This document shows, piece by piece, positions 54,173-62,661 of a DNA stretch of 64,000 bases. The notes under the pieces are model-generated. The model was not told where the DNA came from and did not search any database. It saw only the letters and a program-made list of their open reading frames with translations. The stretch is from NCBI GenBank assembly GCA_965243615.1, contig CBDEVO010000003.1, positions 6,448,001 through 6,512,000 on the forward strand, in the 5' to 3' direction. Numbering within the stretch: the stretch's first letter is position 1; every line of letters starts with the position of its first letter. This stretch comes from JAJEEA01 sp965243615. Its GTDB lineage: Bacteria; Acidobacteriota; Vicinamibacteria; Vicinamibacterales; UBA8438. The position numbers were made by a program, and so were the translations under genes.

Positions 54173-54334
54173 ATGCAGGCCCACGGCGGATACACCCGAG
54201 GTGTCGACGGACACCTGTTCACCATCTCCGCCTCGCCGAACGACACCGGCCAGCGCACGCGAAGCGTCGAGCAGATCCTCGCCGCCGACGTGGCCGAGGC
54301 CGACACACTACCGAACCGACGCCCGACGACATGA
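54173..54334 (+). CDS. Small protein (53 residues) coupled to the DUF7007-like gene
   Basis: ATG 54173 is preceded by AAAAAGGAAG and ends in an ATGA overlap with the next gene. The reading is of natural composition (MQAHGGYTRGVDGHLFTISA). No family recognised. Confidence 0.55.
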   Translation: MQAHGGYTRGVDGHLFTISASPNDTGQRTRSVEQILAADVAEADTLPNRRPTT

Positions 54335-54675
54335 CGAGCATCCACACGAGCCCCTGGGGCGGCGTGCAGAGCACGACCGTCCTCGCCCCCGGCGTCACTC
54401 TGATCGAGACCGCCTCCCACGGCGGGCTGCACCTCGCCGGACCCGCCCTCGACGCGATTCCCCGCGCCGTCGGCGCAACCTTCATCAACGGCCCGAGCTG
54501 GGCCGAGGAAGACTGCGAGCTCGCCATCGCGCTCGCGATCCTCCACGCGGCCGGAATCGTCCCCGCCGACAAGCTCCTCGGGCTGACCCCGGCCCGGTTG
54601 GCCGACATCGCCCGCGGCACGGCTCAGCAGTTCGACGCCTACGCCTGCGCCCTCGAGCACCTGCCCGCCGCCTGA
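54331..54675 (+). CDS. DUF7007-like protein of plasmids/phages
   Basis: 114 residues beginning HTSPWGGVQSTTVLAPGVTL with SHGGLHLAGPALDAIP: the W-G-x-x-Q and SHGG pattern of DUF7007-type proteins that accompany ParB and Strawberry-notch genes on plasmids. Function unknown. Coupled to the preceding small gene. Confidence 0.65.
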   Translation: MTSIHTSPWGGVQSTTVLAPGVTLIETASHGGLHLAGPALDAIPRAVGATFINGPSWAEEDCELAIALAILHAAGIVPADKLLGLTPARLADIARGTAQQFDAYACALEHLPAA

Positions 54676-54777
54676 GCCGCCGGCGACACGCCGGCGCGCT
54701 ACCCCCCCGTCCCGAACGACCCGAATCGAGTCACCGGCGCCCGGCCCTCCGCCGGGCGCACGAGGAGAACACTGCGC

Positions 54778-55017
54778 ATGACCATCACCATCAAGCCGCT
54801 CGCGCGCGGCGAACGCCGCCGCGAGGTCCGGATCGGCCGAACCGGCAAGGGCTACCTCGCCAAGACCCGCGGGGGACACGTCCTCGAGAGCCTCAACCGC
54901 TGGCGCGCCTACAACGGCATGCGGTTCCAGACCGTCGCCGCCGCGCGGGCGTGGCTCAACGAGCAGTTCGCCGGCGTCGACGAGGAGCGCCCCCCGGCGG
55001 CCGGCCCCCGGGCCTGA
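54778..55017 (+). CDS. Small basic protein of unknown function
   Basis: 79 residues from ATG 54778 with GAGGAG upstream. Beta-rich and basic (REVRIGRTGKGYLAKTRGG), with no recognised family. Confidence 0.6.
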   Translation: MTITIKPLARGERRREVRIGRTGKGYLAKTRGGHVLESLNRWRAYNGMRFQTVAAARAWLNEQFAGVDEERPPAAGPRA

Positions 55018-55021
55018 GCCC

Positions 55022-55309
55022 ATGCGGCGCGAGCACGTCGAGCGCTACCGCCTCTACGACGACGCCGGCGACACGCCCCTGGCGACGGGTCAGGCCGCGC
55101 TCGACCGGTGGCGCCCCGGACTGACCGTCCGCTGGCTGATGCCTCCGGAGAAGCCGGTCCGCCGGATCTCCCGTCAGGCCCGCTACCGGCTGCGCCGGCG
55201 GCGGCTGCGCAAGCGGCTCGAGCGCCAGGCGCCGCTCTTCGCGCGCGAGCTCGAGCGGCAGGCCCTCGCCGCCCGGCCCGAGTACTACTACGGGACCCCA
55301 ACCAAATGA
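55022..55309 (+). CDS. Small Arg-rich protein of unknown function
   Basis: 95 residues starting 4 bases after the previous stop and overlapping the next ATG. The second half is strongly basic (RYRLRRRRLRKRLERQ), suggesting nucleic-acid binding. Confidence 0.6.
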   Translation: MRREHVERYRLYDDAGDTPLATGQAALDRWRPGLTVRWLMPPEKPVRRISRQARYRLRRRRLRKRLERQAPLFARELERQALAARPEYYYGTPTK

Positions 55310-55986
55310 CGACACGACAACCCGCAATCACGAGCCACTTCGCCGGCCAGCGCTTCCCGGTCGGCAGCATCGTGGCGTTCCGCGACCGCCGCGGCCGGAC
55401 CATCCGCGGCAAGGTGGCCGAGCTCCGCCCACGAGACGCCCTGGTCGCCGCCGGCGACGACGGCCGCTACCGCGTCCCCTACACGGCCCTGCGCCTGATC
55501 ACCTCCGGCCCGCAAGGCGGCGCGACCCTCGTTGAGATCGAAGCGCTGGCCGCCGGCCTGCTGCGAACCCACGAGCTGGCCAGCGGCCTCGGCCCCGGGT
55601 GGCGCTTCCACTTCGAGGCAACGGCCAACCGCGCCGGCGTCTGCCATCACCGGACGAAGACCATCGCGATGGCCGTCAGCTTCGCACTGCGCGCCGGCCC
55701 ACGCGACATCCGGGACACCCTCCTCCACGAGATCGCACACGCCATCGTGGGGCCGACCCACCACCACGACCGCGTCTGGAAGGCGAAGGCCCGCGAGATC
55801 GGCTGCTCGGCCGAGCGCTGCACCACCATCGCGCACAGCGCCGGCCGATGGATCGCCCGCTGCGCGAGCTGCCGCCGCACGTGGGTCCGGCACCGCCTGA
55901 CGGCCCGGCTCCGCCGCGGCGTGCGGTGCGGCCGCTGCGGCACCCGCCTCACCTGGACGCCGAACACCGACGGCGTCACCGGCTAG
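55306..55986 (+). CDS. SprT-like zinc metalloprotease with C-terminal zinc ribbon
   Basis: 226 residues. The gluzincin motif HEIAHAIVG with a further histidine in HHHDRVW gives the HExxH...H site of SprT/Spartan-type proteases. A C-terminal zinc ribbon has CASC and CGRC. SprT-like proteins cut proteins crosslinked to or tightly bound on DNA, which fits the surrounding DNA-metabolism genes. An N-terminal beta domain (about 10-65) may be a small OB/SH3-like fold. It is the last gene of the block and ends 4 bases before the IS110-type element. Confidence 0.85.
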   Translation: MTTRQPAITSHFAGQRFPVGSIVAFRDRRGRTIRGKVAELRPRDALVAAGDDGRYRVPYTALRLITSGPQGGATLVEIEALAAGLLRTHELASGLGPGWRFHFEATANRAGVCHHRTKTIAMAVSFALRAGPRDIRDTLLHEIAHAIVGPTHHHDRVWKAKAREIGCSAERCTTIAHSAGRWIARCASCRRTWVRHRLTARLRRGVRCGRCGTRLTWTPNTDGVTG

Positions 55987-56002
55987 CTGCTATGGAATGA
56001 CC

Positions 56003-56557
56003 CCGTGTCAACACTGGCATGCGTTCGTCAACAGCTGTGGCCCTCGAGCGCCGGGCTCCGTCGGTCATGAGCCCAGGAGTGGGCCGCCGAGACGACGAAC
56101 GATCGAAGGGCTCTTCGACGACGAGTCACGCTGCTATTCGGTGATTATCGCGGTTGCCCACGACAGCGCACGCATGACGGTGATTCGTCGGGAGGGTGGA
56201 CCGTCTAGTGGTCGCGAGTTGGGAGCGGCCATGCCGTCCGGATCGCATCGCTAGCTCGTCCGTCCTCCGGATCGTGCCTCTGATCATTCGCCGTCTCCAC
56301 GGCCCCTCCTCAGGCCGTTTCGGGTTGCGGTCAGTTCCTGGCCGGAAGCTGGCTTCCGGCCATATGAGCTGTTCCCACTGCGGCGGGTGTCGGGTCACCC
56401 GAAGGGCCGTAGCGAAGCGGAGGAGGCGCGCAGCGGCTTGACGCGACGCCCGTCGCGGTGGTCTCCGCACCTGCGCCTGGGGCGCCTGCGCCACGGTTGC
56501 TTCGAGCTTGGCCTCGATTGGCCTGTGTGCGCCGAGGGTCGAACAGGTTTCTCTCGG
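56003..56557 (-). ncRNA. Candidate guide-RNA (seekRNA/bridge RNA) region of the IS1111-like element
   Basis: About 550 bases between the transposase stop and the left inverted repeat carry no coding frame of natural composition but several self-complementary segments (e.g. CCGGAAGCTGGCTTCCGG at 56340-56357). IS1111-group elements encode their guide RNA in the non-coding tail after the transposase. The presence of the RNA here is inferred from position and length only. Confidence 0.35.
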
Positions 56558-57652
56558 TCACGCCGCCTCCGGATGCAAGGCTGCCCACAGAAACCCGACG
56601 AGCTCTCGCGCCACGGCCACCGTCACGACCGGACCCGGCTTGTGCTCGGCCAGCCGCCGGAACCGGCGACACAGCCGCTGCTGCGCCTTGTCGGCCATCG
56701 CGATCACCCGCGGCGGCTGTCCGCTGCGTCGCTGGGCGAGGGTCCGGCTGACCCCGGGCCGGTGCCGATAGTGCCACGCCGCCTCGACCACCAGCCGCCG
56801 CGCCAGGCTGTTGCCCGTCTTCGTGATCGGCCCGCGGCGATGGCGGTCGCCGCTGGAGTGCTCCCCGGGCACCAGGCCCAGATACGCCATCAACGCCCGC
56901 GCCGTCGGAAACCGCTGCACATCGTGCAACTCGGCGAGCAGCAACACCGCGGTCAGCGTGTCGATGCCCCGAAAGCACCGCAACCAGCCCACCGGTTCCC
57001 GATACGGGTCCGTGCCCGCCACGGCGACCAACTGCGCATCCAGCTCCAGCAGCCGGGCCTCGAGGTGGTCGATCGCCAACAGGTAGTCGTCGACGACCAC
57101 CCGGTCGGCAGGATGAGACCATGTCAGACCATTGACCCAGCGCCGGTGCGCCTGCGTCCATGCACGCCCCGCGTAGTGCAGCCCGCGACGAAGCAGGAGC
57201 TTGCCCAGACGGTGCCGGCACCGCTGGCGGTCCGCGCGCGCGTCATCGCGGGCTCGGCACAGGTCGCGAACCGCTTCTTCGGCCGGCGTCGGCGCCCGTA
57301 CCACCGTCAACAGTCTGGCCCGGTGCAATTCCGCCAGCTTCCGGGCGTCTCGTCGGTCGGTCTTGATCCGCTCACCCGGCTTGCGCGGCACCAGCGCCGG
57401 CGCGATCACGTCGCAGCGGACCCGATCCCGCTCGAGCTGTCGCTGCAACGCATACCCGCACGGCCCGGCTTCGTAGCAGCATGCGATGGGACCGGGTGCA
57501 ACCTTTTCGAGCCTCCGCCGCAGACGGTCCACCAGTCGCGCCTCGTTCCGCACCGTCCAGATCGTCGGCTCGTCCGCGTCCGGCGCCAACATGGCCACCT
57601 GCAACTCCGCCTTGTGTGCATCGATTCCCACGTAGGTGATAGGCTCGCTCAT
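56558..57652 (-). CDS. IS110-family transposase
   Basis: 364 residues. The N-terminal RuvC-like DEDD domain shows YVGIDAHKAEL, CCYEAGPCGYAL and IKTDRRDARKLAE. The C-terminal Tnp_20 domain has LRCFRGIDTLTAVLLLAEL and YLGLVPGEHSSGDRHRRG, with the serine region used as second active site by these enzymes. AAAGGAG precedes ATG 57652. All acidic residues appear present and the frame is intact, so the enzyme is probably functional. Confidence 0.95.
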   Translation of the reverse strand: MSEPITYVGIDAHKAELQVAMLAPDADEPTIWTVRNEARLVDRLRRRLEKVAPGPIACCYEAGPCGYALQRQLERDRVRCDVIAPALVPRKPGERIKTDRRDARKLAELHRARLLTVVRAPTPAEEAVRDLCRARDDARADRQRCRHRLGKLLLRRGLHYAGRAWTQAHRRWVNGLTWSHPADRVVVDDYLLAIDHLEARLLELDAQLVAVAGTDPYREPVGWLRCFRGIDTLTAVLLLAELHDVQRFPTARALMAYLGLVPGEHSSGDRHRRGPITKTGNSLARRLVVEAAWHYRHRPGVSRTLAQRRSGQPPRVIAMADKAQQRLCRRFRRLAEHKPGPVVTVAVARELVGFLWAALHPEAA

Positions 57653-57783
57653 GACCGGCTCCTTTCGGCTGCGGCTCTGACGCCGCGCGAGGTGTCAACC
57701 CGCGAATCGCAGGAGGCCTCGGCCACCTTGTCGCGTGCTCGCGCACGACGACGGTACGATTGCGAGCCGGTCATTCCATATCG

Positions 57784-57805
57784 TCTAGCCAGGCTAGCCT
57801 GGCTA
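57784..57805. repeat. Perfect 22-bp palindrome beside the IS110-type element
   Basis: The sequence CTAGCCAGGCT followed by its exact reverse complement forms an uninterrupted 22-bp palindrome 3 bases outside the right inverted repeat. It may be the insertion target or part of the element end. Confidence 0.8.
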
Positions 57806-57865
57806 GGCGGCCCCGCTCGGCCGGTACCCCGCCGCACCGACCTGCTCGATCGGAGGGCGACCCGC

Positions 57866-58177
57866 ATGAGGCAACCAACCGACGCCAAGACCATAGATGG
57901 ACCGATCACTTCGCTGGGGACGTACATCGATCTCGAACTCGCGTTGAGCGACGTCCTCGGCGACCGGCTGCAACGCACCTCGACCAGCGCCGGCGTCGTG
58001 TGCCGCGCGGCGCCGGCCGAACTCCACGCGGCGCTGGCCAGGATCCCAAGCAGCGCGGGACGCGCGAAGACGCGCCGTCTCGCCCGCGCCCTCGCCCGAC
58101 GGATCGAGGACGGCCTGCGAGAGCACCCGGGAGTCGAACGCATTGCCATGACGCCGCATCGACTCAGCGGCGACTGA
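57866..58177 (+). CDS. Small protein of unknown function
   Basis: 103 residues from ATG 57866, with GGAGG about 10 bases upstream. Helical, with an arginine-rich segment (RAKTRRLARALARRIEDG). No family recognised. Confidence 0.55.
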   Translation: MRQPTDAKTIDGPITSLGTYIDLELALSDVLGDRLQRTSTSAGVVCRAAPAELHAALARIPSSAGRAKTRRLARALARRIEDGLREHPGVERIAMTPHRLSGD

Positions 58178-58200
58178 ACCGAACACGCACGACCGAGATC

Positions 58201-58389
58201 GTGGCGCCGCCTGCCCCGAAGCCATCGAGGTTGCCGACGTGTCCCGGGGACGAGCCGGTCCAGGCGGTGATCGCGGTGGGACCAGACGGCACGTGCACCT
58301 GCAGGATCGCCACCGTCCGGAGGCACCTCCCGACCCCGGCGCTAGCGGAAGCGGCAGCCAACCGCGAAGGCGGCGCCGGTCGCGGTTGA
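58201..58389 (+). CDS. Possible small protein
   Basis: 62 residues from GTG 58201 with VQAVIAVGPDGTCTCRIATV in the middle, a strand pattern similar to the C-terminus of the unknown protein at 19357-20643 (VEVSITVGPDGSC). The resemblance argues for a real gene, but the start is weak. Confidence 0.3.
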   Translation: MAPPAPKPSRLPTCPGDEPVQAVIAVGPDGTCTCRIATVRRHLPTPALAEAAANREGGAGRG

Positions 58390-58561
58390 CACCGAATCGG
58401 GCGCGATGCCTCGGTTCTTCCGTTCCTGTTGCAACACCCGACCGGATCGGCCATGATCCGAAAGATTGGGGTGCCGCGCCTCACAGCAAGACCGGGGACC
58501 CGCACGCGAGCCCACCCAGAGGGCTCAAAACCGGTCCCGCGGCACCCAGGAGGGCACACCG

Positions 58562-59347
58562 ATGCCAGGGCACGTCACCCGCATGACAACCCCGACGCTC
58601 CTCGCCGCGTTCCTGGTAATACCGGCACTCGCAAACAACCGGTCCGCCGAGGACCAGCCTCCTGCCGAAGAGGAAGAAGCAGTTCTCGCAACGGAATGCG
58701 CAGGGGTACAGGCAATCGCGGACCAGAGTTGGACGCTGTACGACAGCGACCCTAGGCCTAGGCCCTTCCGGATCCTACCCCTCATCCTCTCCCAGGGTGA
58801 GGAGATCGGGGAGATACCTCGCGGACAAGAGTTCACCATCTGTGGCAGGGTCGACAGGAGCGCGTGGAACCGACGTTCCGCCTGGCTCCAGGTTCGCGTG
58901 GAGGACGGCGGCAACGACACCAGCGGGTTCGGCTGGATCACCATGCCCCCGCATGAGGCCGACGCCGCGCGCTTCATTGCCGCACCGGGGCCACCGGCGC
59001 CGGCGCAAAATAACTTCCCCGAGGGCCAGACTGATCCGGGGATGACCTACACGAACAACTCACCGGGCTGCAGCGGGACACAGAGAACCGCCGACCGGGG
59101 GTGGCTACTGTACGACAGCAACCCCAGGCCCTTCCCACTCCTGCCCCTCATCCGCTCCGAGGTCCACTTGATCGGGGGGATATCCACCGGACAGCAGTTC
59201 ACCATCTGCGAACGGGTGGACAGAAGCACTTGGAGCCGGCGTACCGCCTGGCTGCACGTCCGCGTGGACGACGGCAACACGAATCCTTCGCTGGGCTGGA
59301 TCAACATGAGCCGTGAGGAGGCCGACTCCTGGGTCCCGGAGCCATGA
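58562..59347 (+). CDS. Secreted protein with two SH3-like repeats
   Basis: 261 residues from ATG 58562 (AGGAGGG 7 bases upstream), with a Sec signal peptide (TTPTLLAAFLVIPALANN). Two tandem repeats of about 90 residues follow, each with W-T/L-LYDSxPRP, a GQ-FTIC-RVDRS-W-RR-AWL core and a final GWI-M-EA, resembling bacterial SH3-type cell-wall or ligand-binding domains. Each repeat has conserved cysteines that could pair in the periplasm. The stop overlaps the ATG of the following membrane-protein gene, so the two are co-translated. Confidence 0.75.
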   Translation: MPGHVTRMTTPTLLAAFLVIPALANNRSAEDQPPAEEEEAVLATECAGVQAIADQSWTLYDSDPRPRPFRILPLILSQGEEIGEIPRGQEFTICGRVDRSAWNRRSAWLQVRVEDGGNDTSGFGWITMPPHEADAARFIAAPGPPAPAQNNFPEGQTDPGMTYTNNSPGCSGTQRTADRGWLLYDSNPRPFPLLPLIRSEVHLIGGISTGQQFTICERVDRSTWSRRTAWLHVRVDDGNTNPSLGWINMSREEADSWVPEP

Positions 59348-60037
59348 CAACCGCGCCCTTGCCCAAGTCGCGGTGGCGAAAATTGCTGGGCGGAGCGGCA
59401 ATTGGGTCCGCTTTGTTGTTCGCATATGTACTCGTGTTGTTCGGCCTGTTCACTGCCCTCAACATAGTGTCGCCGTCGCTGGTGGAAGACCCGGGGGTAG
59501 TACTCTTCTTTTCGATATGTGGGGAGACGGCTTCAGGGATCCATCAAGCGCGTCAACCACGTCTGCCCCGCCTCTATTCTCGCCATCGTCTGCGCGATCG
59601 TGGTAGTGGGACCTCCGGTTCTGGTCCCAATGCTCCTCCAACGCCTGCGGACGTTCCCCGACGACTCGCTGACAACTTCACACACAGACAACTCGGTGGC
59701 GCCGATGATTCGCAACCTTCGCATCCGGAGCCGCCTATTCAAACTAGGAGCAGCAGCCGTGTTCCTTCTGGTGGTCGCCGCTACCCTTCTTGGCTTCACG
59801 GTGGCTCAGGACCAGTCCACAGACGGGACGATAACGGGCACTGGAGTAACAGCACTCGTGCTGCTCCTGTTCCTTCTGCGTACCCTCGCGTCAATCTACC
59901 GTCACAACATGCGCTTGGCCGCCTTCTACGACTCCAAGGCCGATTACCTACAGGCCGGCGGGAAGACCAAAGGCCTGAGCGACGCCGACCTGCTGAGCCT
60001 GTTCTCCACAGCCGAGGTCGATATCGACTGGACGGAA

Positions 60038-60045
60038 AAGCTCAA
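60038..60045. repeat. Target-site duplication, left copy (AAGCTCAA)
   Basis: Eight bases directly outside the left inverted repeat, identical to 62654-62661. Eight-base duplications are characteristic of the IS1595 family. Confidence 0.9.
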
Positions 60046-60078
60046 CGGAATGTTGCGGTTTTGGACTAATCCGGGATA

Positions 60079-61710
60079 TCATCGGATCACCTTGGCAAGG
60101 TCGATACCGGCCAGCGTCATCTGGCCGGTCACTCGCGTCCCCATCTTCGTCGGCGTCTTGAAGTCCATCCCGCGTTCGAGGATGTCGGCGGCGGTCAGCA
60201 TCTGAATCCGCGGGTACTGCACGCCACCGTACACGAACATGCCCGCGCTGGCCGCTTCCTGGCGCATCCCCCGGGTCGGTTGCTCCATCGACAGGAACCC
60301 GCCCATGATGGCGTCCGGCTCCCGTTCGAGGGTGCCCCGAAGCTCTCGGATGTAGGCTGGCGTCACGTGTCCGGCCTTCACGCTCAGCACCATCGACACC
60401 ATCTCTGAGCCGGCCTCGAACCAGATACGGCCGTCGATGCCCCGGTCACCGGCCTTGCCCAATGGGAGCCCCCGCACGCGCTCGATGATCCACGACTCGA
60501 ACTCATGGGGGTCCTGCTTCGCCAGCGCGGCCGCCTGCTCTACGCTCTCCGGGATACCGCGCACGTCGTAGTCGGCGCCATTCTTGAGCCCGAACTGCTT
60601 CTCCAGAACGCCCTGAATGAGCCGCACGGCGAGCATGGCACGGTCGCATCCGATCCAGCGCCGCCCCGTGGCGTGCGCCGCGTAGACGGTCGTCCCGCAC
60701 CCGCAGAACGGGTCGAACACCACGTCGCCGGGGTTGCTGGCCGCACGGATGATGCGCTCCAACAGGGCGCGGGGCTTCTGGGTCGGATACCCGAGCCGTT
60801 CGGGTGACAGGTTGTGGATCGGTCGCACGTCGGACCACACGTCCTGTAGCGGCACGCCGGGCTGCTCGTCGAGGAACCGCTTGAACATCGGCATCCCGCC
60901 TTCCTTGGCGGGCCAGTGGATGCGCCCCTTGGCGTCGAGCCGGTCAAGCTCATCCGGCGGCCATGCCCAGTGTCTCCCCTTCGCGGTGATGTCGATTCCG
61001 CGCCACGGCTTGCCGGTTTCACCGTCCCGAGTACCCGCCCCAGTCAGGTCGGATCGTCGCCATCGGCGGCCGTCTTCCTCGTGTGTATAGAACTCGTCGA
61101 TGTACGTCTGGTCGTAGGCTTGGTGCTCCGGGTTCCACGCGAACTTGTCGCCGCGGCGGTACATCAGGATCACGTCGTGGACTGGCCCAGGGCGCTTCGC
61201 GGAGCTGTGGGCGCTCGTGCGCTTCCAGACGATCTCGCTGGTGAAGTTGTCGTGCCCGAAGATGGCGTCCATCATCACCTTGATGTAGTGGCTCGCGGTC
61301 GGGTCGCAGTGCAGGAACAGGCTGCCGGTCGGCCGGAGAAGTGGCCGCATCTCCAGCAGCCGCTGCACCATGTACACGAGGTAGGCCATCAGCTTGGGCT
61401 GGGTGTGCCGGAGGGCGTTCATCCAGAGCCGCCAGAACTCGACGTACTCGTTCGGGATGCCCTTCTCCCGCATCAGGACGGGCATGGTGCGGGCGATCTC
61501 CTGCTTCGGCGCGTCGAGCTCCCACGTGTCGCAGAACGCCTCGACCTGCTCGGGAACCGGCCGGCCGGTCAGGTTCCGGTACAGCAGGTTGTAGTTGCGC
61601 TCGGACTTGAACGGCGGGTCGAGGTAGATCAGATCCACGGACGCGGCGGGCATCCGCTGCATGATGCCGAGGTTGTCGCCGAACAGCAGCCGGTTCTCGG
61701 GGCTACCCAA
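60079..61710 (-). CDS. Methyltransferase-nuclease fusion carried as IS passenger gene
   Basis: 543 residues. The methyltransferase part has LIYLDPPFKS at 28-37, ERLGYPTQKP and the AdoMet motif DPFCGCGTT. The C-terminal nuclease-like part has GDRGIDGRIWFEA and MVLSVKAG, i.e. the same D...xVK arrangement as in the product of 16906-18654, with which it shares many blocks. Start is TTG 61710, overlapping the transposase stop by 8 bases, so translation is probably coupled; no ATG is placed before the catalytic motif. The gene ends inside the left inverted repeat (4-base overlap). A single-chain restriction-modification enzyme on an IS could act as an addictive or defensive passenger; recognition sequence unknown. 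Confidence 0.88.
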   Translation of the reverse strand: MGSPENRLLFGDNLGIMQRMPAASVDLIYLDPPFKSERNYNLLYRNLTGRPVPEQVEAFCDTWELDAPKQEIARTMPVLMREKGIPNEYVEFWRLWMNALRHTQPKLMAYLVYMVQRLLEMRPLLRPTGSLFLHCDPTASHYIKVMMDAIFGHDNFTSEIVWKRTSAHSSAKRPGPVHDVILMYRRGDKFAWNPEHQAYDQTYIDEFYTHEEDGRRWRRSDLTGAGTRDGETGKPWRGIDITAKGRHWAWPPDELDRLDAKGRIHWPAKEGGMPMFKRFLDEQPGVPLQDVWSDVRPIHNLSPERLGYPTQKPRALLERIIRAASNPGDVVFDPFCGCGTTVYAAHATGRRWIGCDRAMLAVRLIQGVLEKQFGLKNGADYDVRGIPESVEQAAALAKQDPHEFESWIIERVRGLPLGKAGDRGIDGRIWFEAGSEMVSMVLSVKAGHVTPAYIRELRGTLEREPDAIMGGFLSMEQPTRGMRQEAASAGMFVYGGVQYPRIQMLTAADILERGMDFKTPTKMGTRVTGQMTLAGIDLAKVIR

Positions 61711-62593
61711 CGGCCGCCTCCAGGGCCGCGCGGAAGTCCGGCGGGCCGAACCGCTGGTTGAACTTGAAGCACGCCTCGGCGATGTAGAGCCGCATGTACT
61801 TCCGGCTGTAGTGGTGGTGCGTGCCGTACCACGCCCGCTTGATGAGGCTCCAGAACCCCTCGATGCTGTTGGTGTGGACCTCGCCGCGGGCGTACTCGAC
61901 GGAGTGATTGATCCGCTCGTGCAGGAACTTCTCGCCGACCCGGTTGTACCCGCCGTACTCGTCGGTGATGAGCATCGTGCCCACGGGGTCCGCGTGCGCC
62001 TCGATGAACCGGGACAGGCCGGTCGTGTTCAACTGGCCGGGGACGGCGGGGCGGGCGACGACGCGGCCGCCCCGCTCGATGATGCCGATCACCGGGGTCT
62101 TCGACGTGCCGCGGCCGCGCTTGGCGGGCTTGTCGCCGTCGCGTCGGTTCGACTTCCGGGGCTTGCCGCCGACGTACGTCTCATCGACCTCGACGATCCC
62201 GTGCAGCAGGGTCGCCTGATCGGGGTCGCTCGCCATGGCCGTGCGGATGCGATGCATCATCGTCCAGACGGTCTGTCGGCGGATGCCCAAGTCGCGGGCC
62301 GCCTGGCACGACGAGATCGACTTCTTCGCGTTGAGCATCAGTGCCAGCAGGATGAACCAGTCCCGCAGGGCAATGTGCGTGCCGTGGAAGATGGTGCCGA
62401 CCGTGACCGCGAACGCCCGCCGGCAGCCGTGGCACTGCCACCGGGGCCGCTTCCGGTCGGTGCTGGCGTGCCGGGACACGCTACAATCCCCGCAGTAGGG
62501 GCATGCGGGCTCGCCGCGCCAGCGCACGTTTTCGAGGTACTCGATGGCCTGCTCTTGGGTGCTGAACGCCTGGAACACTTCGATGATCGTCAT
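61703..62593 (-). CDS. IS1595-family (ISXO2-like) transposase
   Basis: 296 residues from ATG 62593 (GGGGGAG upstream). The N-terminal zinc ribbon has CPYCGDC and CHGCRRAF, a helix-turn-helix follows (QAARDLGIRRQTVWTMMHRI), and the DDE-type catalytic core has VEVDETYVGGK, LITDEYGGY and VHTNSIEGFWSLIKR. The frame is intact and placed directly inside the right inverted repeat. Confidence 0.95.
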   Translation of the reverse strand: MTIIEVFQAFSTQEQAIEYLENVRWRGEPACPYCGDCSVSRHASTDRKRPRWQCHGCRRAFAVTVGTIFHGTHIALRDWFILLALMLNAKKSISSCQAARDLGIRRQTVWTMMHRIRTAMASDPDQATLLHGIVEVDETYVGGKPRKSNRRDGDKPAKRGRGTSKTPVIGIIERGGRVVARPAVPGQLNTTGLSRFIEAHADPVGTMLITDEYGGYNRVGEKFLHERINHSVEYARGEVHTNSIEGFWSLIKRAWYGTHHHYSRKYMRLYIAEACFKFNQRFGPPDFRAALEAAVG

Positions 62594-62653
62594 GGGCTCC
62601 CCCGGCACTGGAACCCATGATATCACAGCTTAGTCCAAAAGCGCAACATTCCG

Positions 62654-62661
62654 AAGCTCAA
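62654..62661. repeat. Target-site duplication, right copy (AAGCTCAA)
   Basis: Eight bases directly outside the right inverted repeat, identical to 60038-60045. Reading across it resumes the interrupted membrane-protein gene in frame. Confidence 0.9.

Larger units (their letters stand above)
55991..57780. mobile_element. IS110-family (IS1111-like) insertion element
   Basis: A perfect 12-bp inverted repeat (TATGGAATGACC at 55991-56002 and its complement at 57769-57780) brackets an IS110-type transposase gene. Short subterminal repeats of this kind define the IS1111 subgroup. The exact ends lie a few bases outside the repeats and were not determined. Confidence 0.7.
60046..62653. mobile_element. 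Complete IS1595-family (ISXO2-like) element with a methyltransferase-nuclease passenger
   Basis: 2608 bp bounded by inverted repeats (60046-60082 and 62617-62653; 33 of 37 positions match; outer part CGGAATGTTGCG) and an 8-bp target duplication. It holds a transposase and, downstream and overlapping by 8 bases, a passenger gene. Ends, duplication and both frames are intact, indicating recent transposition. Confidence 0.93.

Noticed and set aside
56387..58177. A 596-residue plus-strand frame across the IS110-type element
   Set aside because: Antisense to the transposase; only its last part (57866-58177), with its own start signals, is kept as a gene.
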